A stretch of 55,185 nt of DNA from Saprospiraceae bacterium (GTDB lineage Bacteria; Bacteroidota; Bacteroidia; Bacteroidales; JAIPBB01): the NCBI GenBank assembly GCA_021739805.1, contig JAIPBB010000003.1, forward strand, positions 1 through 55,185, read 5' to 3'. Position numbers and translations under genes: made by a program. Shown piece after piece: positions 45,655 to 53,323 of this stretch; the stretch's first letter is position 1, and each line of letters starts with the position of its first letter. The notes beneath the pieces are model-generated. The model searched no databases. It had not been told where the DNA came from and worked only from the letters and a program-made list of their open reading frames with translations.

Positions 45655-45985
45655 GGTCATTCGCTTTGCTGTCATTAGGTTGTCATTCAGTTGTCATTCA
45701 GTTGTCATTCAGTTGTCATTCAATAGTCATTCAGTTGTCATTCAGTTGTCATTCAGTTGTCATTCAATAGTCATTCAGTTGTCATTCAGTTGTCATTCAA
45801 TAGTCATTCAGTTGTCATTCAATTGTCATTCGGTTGACATTCAGTGGTCATTCAGTGGTCATTCAGTGGTTAAATTGCAAAAATTACAATTTAATGACGC
45901 CCGCCAACTGGCGGACTAATGACGCGTAGCGAATGACGCACGAAGGGCAAATGACACGAAGTAAAAGACGGCGAAGCCTAATGAT
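45655..45985. repeat. Repeat element 1: 11-bp array, palindromic core, AATGAC array
   Basis: Eighteen head-to-tail 11-bp units (GTCATTCAGTT with variants GTCATTCAATA, GTCATTCGGTT, GACATTCAGTG) run from 45671 to 45868. They are followed by TTAAATTG-N9-CAATTTAA, then CCGCC-AACT-GGCGG, then AATGAC-GCGTAGCG type units of 14-18 bp that fade beyond 45990. The AATGAC half is the complement of the TGTCATT half, so the whole can fold back. Bases 45825-45985 are repeated almost exactly at 47887-48047. An ORF through the array is an artefact of the period. Confidence 0.9.
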
Positions 45986-46054
45986 GTGCGAAACATTAAT
46001 AACGGAAAAGCTAAATTAAAGCAATTAAGTTTTAATTTTTCAATGGCGAAATGC

Positions 46055-46573
46055 TTAGTTCTTCCTTGTATATTCCTTAATAGTGCTTACAGGAAGCTTA
46101 CTTCCTTTACTCTTAACATTATAAATAAATTCATCGCATTCAGATTCCGTCATAAGTTTATTATTATATGCTTCTTTTACAAAGTCCATTGTTGTTAAAT
46201 ATTGAATTTCATGAAGCGTGCAATAATGATGTATGTCTATTAGATTGCTGCTTGCTAATATGTCTTTATTATATCTACACCAGGCCATACAGGCACTTTC
46301 TCCCTTTCCTCTTGTTTTTATTAATGCGAAGTATTCTCTTTTTATTTCAGTTGAAGCATTATTAAATTCAATTTCTTCTATTATTGAAAATTTAATCAGA
46401 TTCTCTACTGTTGTTCTTAAACTTCCTCGAAAAACTTCACTAAAAACAACATCAAGGATAAACAAATTATTCTTGAATATTTTATTAAGAAGACCAGTTT
46501 GATTGCCCTTTATAAAATGGATAATCACATCAGCATCAAGCAATATCTTTTTTGATTTATCAATTTTCATCAT
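46055..46573 (-). CDS. PIN-domain protein (VapC-like)
   Basis: 172 residues with a PIN nuclease pattern: Asp13/Asp15 in LLDADVIIHF, Glu46 in VVFSEVFRG, Glu92 in RGKGESACMAWCRYN and Asp104 in NKDIL. The late motif reads ILASSNLIDIHHYC. Such proteins usually cleave tRNA, rRNA or mRNA in toxin-antitoxin systems. Its start lies inside the 3' end of the ImmA/IrrE gene (14-bp overlap), so it is the third cistron of that operon. A second ATG three bases on is possible. The inferred role is the toxic or effector part; this is not shown by the sequence. Confidence 0.8.
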   Translation of the reverse strand: MMKIDKSKKILLDADVIIHFIKGNQTGLLNKIFKNNLFILDVVFSEVFRGSLRTTVENLIKFSIIEEIEFNNASTEIKREYFALIKTRGKGESACMAWCRYNKDILASSNLIDIHHYCTLHEIQYLTTMDFVKEAYNNKLMTESECDEFIYNVKSKGSKLPVSTIKEYTRKN

Positions 46574-47285
46574 TATAATTGATGTTAAAGATATCTACTC
46601 CAATATCAGCCATCAAAGATGCGAAATGACCTTCAGAAATTTTTTCTTCTTTGAAAAGAGTTTGTGCCATACTACCATAATCTCCCCAAATCTGACCATC
46701 ATTTCCCGGCTCATATAAATCTAATGAATAGCCATTCAAGGATGCATTCATTTTAATATTTATGCTTAATTCCTGTTTGTAATCATTAGAAATTAATCTT
46801 AAGAACTTCAGCCTGGATAATAAAGCTCGCCGTGAACAAGCAAAATATTGTTCAATTTTTATTATTGTACCCAAACTAATTTTATCACGCTTTTCTTCTT
46901 TATCAGGTATTAAATCAAAAAGACCTGTTTCAGGTATTAAAAAATTAGCAGCAAAAACATCAGCATTAAACTCGTTTTTTTGCTCTTTGTTAAATGTTCC
47001 GGTTAAACATCTGTGGGGTGTAAAATTTTCATCTATAAACAAATGATATAGTTCATGACAAATTGAAAAATGCTGTCTTCCTATCGAATGATTAGAATTA
47101 ATAAGAATAAATTTATTATTATTTGCCTTTACTGCCATTCCCGAAAAATCATCATCCAATTTCATGAAAATTGTAATGATATTATTTTTAAGCAATAAAC
47201 TTTTAAATGGAATTGGTTCATCCATTCTGAGACCGAATCTTTTTCTTAAATCAATTACTGATTTTTGAGTACCGAAGTCCTTCAT
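46560..47285 (-). CDS. ImmA/IrrE family metallopeptidase
   Basis: 241 residues. The zinc motif is His77-Glu-Leu-Tyr-His81 (FSICHELYHLFID). A third ligand is likely Glu105 in KNEFNADVFAANFLIP, the usual Asn-x-x-Ala-Asp-x-Phe-Ala signature. The C-terminal half (about 140-241) is helical and unassigned. ImmA/IrrE peptidases typically cleave or release a cognate XRE-type repressor. Here the XRE gene is directly upstream, sharing one base with it (TAATG), and the PIN gene overlaps downstream. This makes it the regulatory middle component. Confidence 0.9.
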   Translation of the reverse strand: MKDFGTQKSVIDLRKRFGLRMDEPIPFKSLLLKNNIITIFMKLDDDFSGMAVKANNNKFILINSNHSIGRQHFSICHELYHLFIDENFTPHRCLTGTFNKEQKNEFNADVFAANFLIPETGLFDLIPDKEEKRDKISLGTIIKIEQYFACSRRALLSRLKFLRLISNDYKQELSINIKMNASLNGYSLDLYEPGNDGQIWGDYGSMAQTLFKEEKISEGHFASLMADIGVDIFNINYNDEN

Positions 47286-47614
47286 TAGAGTTTGCTTTGC
47301 ATTAATACATAATTTTTTACAATTTTCTTAAACAGTGCGACTTTCTTTAAAGAATCTGAAGACATTGATGAATTACTTCTAAATGCAAAAGCGAGATCCG
47401 ATTCAATAATTGAGTTATTATCTTCAAGAAAATATTCTTCATCAACACCAAACAAATTAGCTAGTTTTTCAATTTGCTCGATAGAAATATCTCTTTGATT
47501 ATTTTCAAAATAGCTAATCATTTCTCGTGGAATACCTAAATATTCCGCAATGCTTTCTTGCGAAAAACCAAGCTGCTGGCGAATTGCTTTTAAATTATTT
47601 CCTATTATTTTCAT
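47285..47614 (-). CDS. XRE-family transcriptional regulator
   Basis: 109 residues with a Cro/C1-type helix-turn-helix at about 3-58 (LKAIRQQLGFSQESIAEYLG, ISYFENNQRDISIEQIEKLA). A helical C-terminal extension follows (SDSLKKVALFKKIVKNYVL). It is the first gene of a three-gene module. Its promoter carries two TTGTWACAA sites 40 bp apart, which suggests autorepression. Proteolysis or release by the ImmA/IrrE partner would then induce the module. Confidence 0.9.
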   Translation of the reverse strand: MKIIGNNLKAIRQQLGFSQESIAEYLGIPREMISYFENNQRDISIEQIEKLANLFGVDEEYFLEDNNSIIESDLAFAFRSNSSMSSDSLKKVALFKKIVKNYVLMQSKL

Positions 47615-47699
47615 TTTATATATTTTATGGAAGTTCTAAGAAAAATACATTCTTGGGTTTTTGTAATAAGTTTATTTTGTTTTACTTACAGAATTAAAC

Positions 47700-47749
47700 A
47701 TTGTTACAAATATAATTTAATATTTAAATAACTTCAAAATTGTAACAAT
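47700..47749 (-). promoter_or_regulatory. XRE module promoter with paired operators
   Basis: On the minus strand TTTTG (47739-47735), 20 bp, TATATTTG (47714-47707). A perfect 10-bp inverted repeat flanks it: ATTGTTACAA (47700-47709) overlaps the -7 element and TTGTAACAAT (47740-47749) abuts the -33 box. Each arm contains the near-palindrome TTGTWACAA, 40 bp apart, a likely pair of XRE binding sites. Confidence 0.6.
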
Positions 47750-47800
47750 ATTATAAACAAATATTTTAACCACCAAATATTTTAACAGATTTTTTTTGTT

Positions 47801-48115
47801 CGCTTCGCTTTCATTCAATTGACATTCAATTGTCATTCAGTTGACATTCAGTTGTCATTCAATTGTCATTCGGTTGACATTCAATTGTCATTCGGTTGAC
47901 ATTCAGTGGTCATTCAGTGGTCATTCAGTGGTTAAATTGCAAAAATTACAATTTAATGACGCCCGCCAACTGGCGGACTAATGACGCGTAGCGAATGACG
48001 CCCGAAGGGCAAATGACACGAAGTAAATGACGGCGAAGCCTAATGACGCGAAGCAAATGACACGAAGTAAATGACAGCGTAGCGAATGACGCACGAAGTG
48101 CTATTGACAGCGAAG
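47801..48115. repeat. Repeat element 2, related to element 1
   Basis: Ten 11-bp units (GTCATTCAATT, GACATTCAGTT, GTCATTCGGTT and variants) run from 47821 to 47930. The same palindromic core follows (TTAAATTG-N9-CAATTTAA, CCGCC-AACT-GGCGG), then about nine AATGAC-GCGAAGC-like units up to the mfd stop codon. The left end (GTTCGCTTCGCTTTCATTC) is the reverse complement of the right-hand units, giving an overall inverted layout. Bases 47887-48047 match 45825-45985 with about two mismatches. Confidence 0.9.
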
Positions 48116-51100
48116 CTAAACCACAGACGAAATACCCCCCAACACCCTTATCCCATCACGGATATTCCTGATTTCGTTAAATGACAAGGACAATTTATCT
48201 TTATGCTCACGCATTTGACAAAGCCTTGGATTGTTCTGCACAAATTTTAAAACTGAAGTGAATTTCTCTGACTGATAATATGGTGATTCCTGGTTGCTGA
48301 TAAAATATCCTACAAGTCGTTTTTGCTTTAAAACAATTTTCTCAAAACCAATTTCTTTTGCAATCCATCTTAATCTTAATGTGTTGAATAATTCCTGTGT
48401 TTCTTTTGGAACAGGTCCAAAGCGGTCAATTAATCTTTCCTGGAAACTCATTAAAGCTTCTTCAGTTTCAATATGGTCGAGTTCTTTATAAAGACTTAAT
48501 CTTTCGGTAATATTTGTTATGTATTCATCAGGAATAAGTATCTCAAGGTCGGTTTCAATCGAACATTCCTTCAAGAAATCTTTGTTTAAATCTTCCTGAA
48601 AAACATCTCTGAATTCATTTTCCTTTAACTCAAGAATTGCTTCATCCATTATTCTCTGATACATCTCAAAACCGATTTCAGAAATAAAACCACTTTGCTC
48701 TGCACCAAGAATATTTCCTGCCCCTCTAATATCCAAATCACGCATCGCAATGTTAAACCCACTTCCTAGTCCTGAAAATTCTTCAATAGCTTTTAAGCGT
48801 TTTTTTGCCTCCTGCGTTAAAACTGACAGAGGTGGAGCCAGTAAATAGCAAAATGCTTTTTTATTTGTACGTCCTACCCTTCCTCGTAATTGATGCAAAT
48901 CGCTAAGTCCGTAATTTTGAGCATCGTTAATTATTGTTGTATTTGCATTTGGAATATCAAGTCCGGATTCTATAATTGTTGTAGCAACCAAAACATCATA
49001 TTCGCCTTCAATAAAATCAAGCATAACCTTTTCCAATTGATGTCCGGGCATTTGACCATGACCAATTGCAATTCTAACATGTGGACTTATTTTTTGAACC
49101 ATTTCAGCAACCACCTGAATATTTTGAACCCGATTATGCAAAAAGAAAACCTGCCCACGCCTTGAAACCTCATAATTGATTGCATCCCGAATTATTTCTT
49201 CATTAAATGAATGCAATTCAGTTTGAACCGGATATCGGTTTTGTGGCGGTGTATTCATTATTGAAAGGTCACGGGAACCCATAAGCGAAAACTGGAGAGT
49301 TCTTGGAATTGGAGTTGCTGTGAGAGTTAATGTGTCAACATTAATTTTTATCTCCTTAAGTTTTTCCTTCATAGCAACACCAAACTTTTGCTCTTCGTCA
49401 ATTACCAACAAACCCAAATCCTTGAATTTAACATCCTTACTAACCAAACGATGTGTCCCGATGATAATATCAAGACTACCATCTGCCAGTTGTTTTAAGG
49501 TTTCTTTTTGCTTTTTAGTGCTTTTAAACCTGTTTATATAATCAATATTGCATGGAAAATCTTTCAATCTTTCGCTAAAAGTTTTATAATGCTGAAGAGC
49601 CAAAATCGTTGTTGGCACAAGCACCGCAACCTGTTTTGAATCAGTGACCGCTTTAAAAGCAGCCCTGATAGCAATTTCTGTTTTTCCAAAACCAACATCA
49701 CCGCATACTAGCCTATCCATTGGGTTTTCTCTTTCTAGGTCGCTTTTCACATCGGCAGTCGCTTTTATCTGGTCGGGAGTATCTTCATAAATAAATGAAG
49801 CTTCAAGTTCATGCTGCAAATATGTGTCGGGAGAAAACTGAAATCCTTTTGTTGCCCTTCGTTCGGCATAAAGTTTAATTAATTCCTGGGCAATGTCTTT
49901 AACCCTTTTCTTGGTTTTGCTTTTCAGGTTTTTCCATGCATTTGAACCAAGTTTATCAAGAGTTGGTTCTGTGCCTTCCTTCCCAATATATTTCGCAATC
50001 CGGTGCAAAGAGTGAATACTGATATAAAGAATATCATCATTTTTATACATCAGGCGAATTGCTTCCTGTGGTTTTCCGTTATTGTCGATTTTTTCAAGTC
50101 CACCAAAACGTCCGACTCCATGGTCGATATGAGTTACAAAATCCCCCGGGTTGAGATTGTAAATTTCTTTCAGGGTTAAAGCTTCTTTGCCCCTGAAACT
50201 ATCTTTAAGTCTGAAACGGTGATATCGTTCAAAAATCTGGTGGTCGGTATAACAGGCAATTTTTAAATCCTTATCAATAAATCCCTGGTGAAATCCCAAA
50301 ACTATTGGGGCAAAATCAATTTTATTATCATCACCTTTCGAAGCCTGTATGTCTTCAAAGATTGCATAAATCCTTTCAATCTGTTTTGGATTTTCCGAAA
50401 GGAAATAATTCTTAATCTGTTTAGCCGAATTTTTTTCAAAACTTTCGATTAATAATTTGAAATTCTTATTAAATGAAGGCTGGGGTTCGATATTATAATT
50501 ATAAACCTCAGCTTGTTGAAAGAAAAATTGCTTACCAAATTCAATAATTGAAAATTCGGGAATTGAATCAAGAAAATTATCTTTAGTGATGAAAAGCTCT
50601 TCTGGCGAAAGGTGCAGAGATTCTTTTCCTAATTCAGAATAAGCAGTTTCGGCTTTTTCATATTCACTTACCAATCTGTCCGAAGTTAATTTAATATTCT
50701 CAAACCAGAGTACAGTGTTTTGTGGTATATATGAAAAGAAGGATTCTCTTTTTTCTTTAATAAATCTATCCTGAACATTAGGAATGATTGTAATATGCGA
50801 AAGCTTATCCCTTGATAATTGTGTGATTGCATCGAATGAACGAATTGTTTCAACCTCATCGCCAAAAAACTCAATGCGATAAGGATGGTCGTTTGAAAAG
50901 GAAAAGACATCAATAATTCCACCTCTAACAGCATATTGTCCGGGTTCAACAACAAAATCAGTTTGTTCAAAATCATATTCTTCCAGAAGTTCAAAAACAA
51001 AATCAAAACTTACATTTTCACCGGCTTTCAGTTTCAGGGTATTATTTTTAAGATAAGTTTTTGTAATAACCTTTTCAGAAAGAGCTTCAGGGAAAGTAAC

Positions 51101-51487
51101 AATTATAGTGTTTTTTCCTCTTGAACTAATTCGTTTCAGTACTTCGGTTCTTAGCAAAAGATTAGTGTTATCGACTTTATCAATTTCATATGCTCTTTTG
51201 TAGGAAGTAGGGAAAAATAATATTTTCTTTTTATGAAAATCCTTTTCCTGTTCGTCAAAAAGATTTTCTAAATCATTATAAAAATAAGCAGCAGTTTCCT
51301 TATCAGGCAAAACAAAAACATGGATAAATGGATTCAGTTGACTTAATGCAGCACCAAGCAAAGGTCCCGCCGAACCAATTATTCCTTTCAGTTGTATCCT
51401 GTTTTGTTCAAGATTCAGTAAATAGTTCGAAATAAGTTCAGTTCGACTGTCCTGTTGGTATTTTAGTATTAGATCTTCGGCTTTCAA
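48116..51487 (-). CDS. mfd: Transcription-repair coupling factor Mfd
   Basis: 1123 residues, normal length, starting with TTG 51487 (KAEDLILKYQQ). It has UvrB-like N-terminal domains, the RNAP-interaction domain (LNPGDFVTHIDHGVGRFGGL) and the superfamily 2 translocase: Walker A GDVGFGKTEIAIRAAF, Walker B VIDEEQKFGV, motif III TLTATPIPRTLQ and motif VI LHQLRGRVGRTNKKAFCYL. The C-terminal TRCF domain is present. It pushes stalled RNA polymerase off DNA and recruits UvrA. Its stop codon TAG (48118-48116) lies in the last unit of repeat element 2. Confidence 0.97.
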   Translation of the reverse strand: MKAEDLILKYQQDSRTELISNYLLNLEQNRIQLKGIIGSAGPLLGAALSQLNPFIHVFVLPDKETAAYFYNDLENLFDEQEKDFHKKKILFFPTSYKRAYEIDKVDNTNLLLRTEVLKRISSRGKNTIIVTFPEALSEKVITKTYLKNNTLKLKAGENVSFDFVFELLEEYDFEQTDFVVEPGQYAVRGGIIDVFSFSNDHPYRIEFFGDEVETIRSFDAITQLSRDKLSHITIIPNVQDRFIKEKRESFFSYIPQNTVLWFENIKLTSDRLVSEYEKAETAYSELGKESLHLSPEELFITKDNFLDSIPEFSIIEFGKQFFFQQAEVYNYNIEPQPSFNKNFKLLIESFEKNSAKQIKNYFLSENPKQIERIYAIFEDIQASKGDDNKIDFAPIVLGFHQGFIDKDLKIACYTDHQIFERYHRFRLKDSFRGKEALTLKEIYNLNPGDFVTHIDHGVGRFGGLEKIDNNGKPQEAIRLMYKNDDILYISIHSLHRIAKYIGKEGTEPTLDKLGSNAWKNLKSKTKKRVKDIAQELIKLYAERRATKGFQFSPDTYLQHELEASFIYEDTPDQIKATADVKSDLERENPMDRLVCGDVGFGKTEIAIRAAFKAVTDSKQVAVLVPTTILALQHYKTFSERLKDFPCNIDYINRFKSTKKQKETLKQLADGSLDIIIGTHRLVSKDVKFKDLGLLVIDEEQKFGVAMKEKLKEIKINVDTLTLTATPIPRTLQFSLMGSRDLSIMNTPPQNRYPVQTELHSFNEEIIRDAINYEVSRRGQVFFLHNRVQNIQVVAEMVQKISPHVRIAIGHGQMPGHQLEKVMLDFIEGEYDVLVATTIIESGLDIPNANTTIINDAQNYGLSDLHQLRGRVGRTNKKAFCYLLAPPLSVLTQEAKKRLKAIEEFSGLGSGFNIAMRDLDIRGAGNILGAEQSGFISEIGFEMYQRIMDEAILELKENEFRDVFQEDLNKDFLKECSIETDLEILIPDEYITNITERLSLYKELDHIETEEALMSFQERLIDRFGPVPKETQELFNTLRLRWIAKEIGFEKIVLKQKRLVGYFISNQESPYYQSEKFTSVLKFVQNNPRLCQMREHKDKLSLSFNEIRNIRDGIRVLGGISSVV

Positions 51488-51489
51488 AT

Positions 51490-51548
51490 GATTTTGTTTT
51501 GAAGATGCGAAATTAATAAAAAAAGGAGAAGGAGAAGGCTAAGGAAAA
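51490..51548. repeat. Direct repeat copy A (mfd promoter region)
   Basis: GATGCGAAATTA, then an A run and GAAGGCTAAGGAAAA. It matches 52354-52405 in order with two short gaps. The two copies flank the gene at 51628-52263. Confidence 0.6.
51508..51515 (-). promoter_or_regulatory. mfd -7 element
   Basis: TAATTTCG on the minus strand, a common variant of TAnnTTTG, lies 20 bp before the TTG start. It is part of a roughly 55-bp stretch that is repeated at 52354-52405. Confidence 0.4.
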
Positions 51549-51554
51549 TATCAC

Positions 51555-51562
51555 TATCTTTG
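51555..51562 (+). promoter_or_regulatory. Candidate -7 element of the orphan membrane protein
   Basis: TATCTTTG lies 65 bp before ATG 51628. No clear TTTG box is present at the expected distance. Confidence 0.4.
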
Positions 51563-51627
51563 CTCTAATAGTGGAGTGGAAATAGAAGCATTTGATTATA
51601 CACTTACGCTAATCATCATTATAATAT

Positions 51628-52263
51628 ATGATAAGTTCTATAAATATAAAGTTTAGAGAGGATGAAATTGAATTACTAAGTTGCAAACTTTCTGAATGCG
51701 ATAAAGTATTAAAAATCAAATATCCATACAGAACTACTTTATTAATGATTTTTTGTGAATTCCTTTTTGTGTTTTTTGTTTACCTTGCTGAGACAAATAA
51801 TTTTCAAATACTCTTACTTATATTTGTATTACTTACTATTGTTCCTGTTTGGGTAATTATTTCGAGTTTGATATTATACTTTGGTAAAAGAATTCCTGTA
51901 TTAAGATTGAATAAGAAGTATAAAAAGTATCAAGCAGAAGGAGAGTATGAATGCCTATTAATTCAGTCTCAAAAATGTGAAAAATTCTTAATGAATAATA
52001 TTGATTATCTAATATTTCATATTGATTCAAAAACAATTTTACTATTTCGGCAACAAGATTTCACCATTGATGATCTTAATTTTCCTTCTGACAAATTTAT
52101 TATTCCGCCAAGAGAATTATATGATATTGTTGGAAATAAGATAATTGTACAAGGAAGTAGAATTAAAACACTAATAAACAATTCAGAGCTCGTTCAAAAA
52201 TATTTCAGAGTTTATGATATGATTGAACATGGTCATGTTTATTTTTTAGATTTAAATAAGTAA
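51628..52263 (+). CDS. Two-helix membrane protein, unknown family
   Basis: 211 residues. A cytosolic N-terminal segment is followed by two adjacent membrane helices (LLMIFCEFLFVFFVYLAE and LLLIFVLLTIVPVWVIISSL, about 44-92). A mostly beta C-terminal domain follows (ECLLIQSQKCEKFLMNNI, FIIPPRELYDIVGN). The layout resembles small YcxB-like proteins (two helices, then a PH-like domain), and the late segment with IIPPREL fits that idea, but I am not sure. The gene stands alone between mfd and higBA and is bracketed by direct repeats that copy the mfd promoter region. Confidence 0.7.
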   Translation: MISSINIKFREDEIELLSCKLSECDKVLKIKYPYRTTLLMIFCEFLFVFFVYLAETNNFQILLLIFVLLTIVPVWVIISSLILYFGKRIPVLRLNKKYKKYQAEGEYECLLIQSQKCEKFLMNNIDYLIFHIDSKTILLFRQQDFTIDDLNFPSDKFIIPPRELYDIVGNKIIVQGSRIKTLINNSELVQKYFRVYDMIEHGHVYFLDLNK

Positions 52264-52334
52264 CAATCAGTAATAAAAAAATATTAAAAAAAATATCATC
52301 GAAAAGCTTTGAATACAATGCAGCATAAATACAA

Positions 52335-52358
52335 AAAACCCTTCCCTGGAAGGGTTTT
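52335..52358 (+). terminator. Terminator after the orphan membrane protein
   Basis: AAAACCCTT (52335-52343) pairs with AAGGGTTTT (52350-52358) around CCCTGG, with T-rich sequence following, 72 bp after the stop. The AACCCTTCC core recurs in the terminator at 53268-53300. Confidence 0.65.
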
Positions 52359-52405
52359 GATTTTGAGATGCGAAATTAGGAAAAAAAGGCGAAGGCTAAG
52401 GAAAA
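52354..52405. repeat. Direct repeat copy B
   Basis: It repeats GATGCGAAATTA, the A run and GAAGGCTAAGGAAAA of 51490-51548. It is followed by a short AGTAGGC-AGTAAGC-AGTAGGC triplet (52407-52428). Apart from this and the terminator, the spacer 52264-52671 holds only the higBA promoter. Confidence 0.55.
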
Positions 52406-52615
52406 GTAGTAGGCAGTAAGCAGTAGGCAAATTGAGAACATCGTTTTCTGAATTTATCAGATGCATATTATAATTGATTTAGCAACAAGGATTAACGATT
52501 TTTGATTTAAGATTTATTAGCTAATATCAAAACATCAAAAAACATCAAGCTTTAATCGATATTCAACCTAATTGTCATCGGATGAACTATTAATCAATTT
52601 CTTAAAAAACAAAAA

Positions 52616-52647
52616 TTTGCAAACCAGAAACAAATTACTTACCTTTG
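52616..52647 (+). promoter_or_regulatory. higBA promoter
   Basis: TTTG (52616-52619), 20 bp, TACCTTTG (52640-52647), a full consensus match. An 8-bp palindrome TATCGATA (52655-52662) at the start region is a possible HigA operator. Confidence 0.6.
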
Positions 52648-52671
52648 CCGTTAGTATCGATAAGCGACATT

Positions 52672-52956
52672 ATGATTATATCATTCAGTTAAAAAGAAAC
52701 AGAAAAGATTTTTAATGGAGAACGAATTAAAAATTTGCCTTTAGAAATACAAAAAATTGGAAGAAGAAAATTAAGAATGCTTAATAACTCACAAAATATT
52801 AATGACTTAAGAGTTCCACCATCAAACAGATTAGAAAAACTTGGTGGAGATTTGAAAGAATTTTATAGCATAAGAATTAATGACCAATGGAGAATAATAT
52901 TTAAATGGAAATCAGGGCAAGCACAAGAAGTAAAAATTATTGATTATCATAAATAA
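52672..52956 (+). pseudogene. higB: HigB toxin gene with nonsense codon 7
   Basis: Starting at ATG 52672 the frame reads MIISFS, then TAA (52690-52692), then KETEKIFNGERIKNLP and the rest of a full RelE-superfamily HigB protein. Key segments are IQKIGRRKLRMLNNSQ, LRVPPSNRLEKLGGDLKEF and YSIRINDQWRIIFKW. The family normally has an Asp codon where the TAA lies. An internal start at TTG 52735 would give 73 residues lacking the first strand and helix. HigB cleaves mRNA on the ribosome. With this stop the toxin is probably inactive or made only at low level. The intact antitoxin gene follows after 5 bp. Confidence 0.82.
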
Positions 52957-52961
52957 ATATC

Positions 52962-53261
52962 ATGGAAAAGCTACCAAATATACATCCCGGAGAAGTTTTA
53001 ATGGAAGAATTTTTACTGCCATTAAAAATTTCTGCTTACAGACTTTCAAAGGAAATTGGAATCCCGCAAACAAGAATATCTGAAATATTAAAAGGAAATC
53101 GTAGAATAACAGCAGACACCGCATTAAGATTAAGTTACTTTTTCAGTAATTCAGCAAAATTTTGGTTAGGTCTTCAAATTGACTATGATTTGGAAGAGGA
53201 AAAAGAAAGAAAAAAAGATGAGTTCAAAAACATCAAAAAATTTGAGGATAATGCTGCATAA
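52962..53261 (+). CDS. higA: HigA antitoxin
   Basis: 99 residues opening with LPNIHPGEVLMEEFLLPL, the HigA signature. The helix-turn-helix is SAYRLSKEIGIPQTRISEIL with NRRITADTALRLSYFF. It follows FWLGLQIDYDLEEEKE, the usual family end. In intact systems it neutralises HigB and represses the operon. Here it is complete although its toxin gene carries a nonsense codon. The order toxin-antitoxin is standard for higBA. Confidence 0.93.
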   Translation: MEKLPNIHPGEVLMEEFLLPLKISAYRLSKEIGIPQTRISEILKGNRRITADTALRLSYFFSNSAKFWLGLQIDYDLEEEKERKKDEFKNIKKFEDNAA

Positions 53262-53267
53262 TTAAAA

Positions 53268-53300
53268 AACCCTTCCAGAGTTCTAAACTCTGGAAGGGTT
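53268..53300. terminator. Bidirectional terminator between higA and sdhB
   Basis: AACCCTTCCAGAGT (53268-53281) and ACTCTGGAAGGGTT (53287-53300) form a perfect 14-bp stem with loop TCTAA. An A tract precedes it and serves the minus-strand transcript. It starts 7 bp after the higA stop and lies downstream of sdhB. Confidence 0.8.
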
Positions 53301-53323
53301 GAAAATATCTTAATGTCAAATTC

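Noticed and set aside
45671..45868. CRISPR array or repeat protein gene (88-residue ORF with IQLSF repeats)
   Set aside because: The period is 11 bp without spacers. The repeating peptide is simply the translation of a period that is closed after 33 bp, and the same arrays in the second element are not open.
45986..47886. Insertion sequence or phage origin of the XRE-ImmA-PIN cassette
   Set aside because: No transposase, integrase or phage gene and no short target duplication were seen; only the long repeats support mobility.
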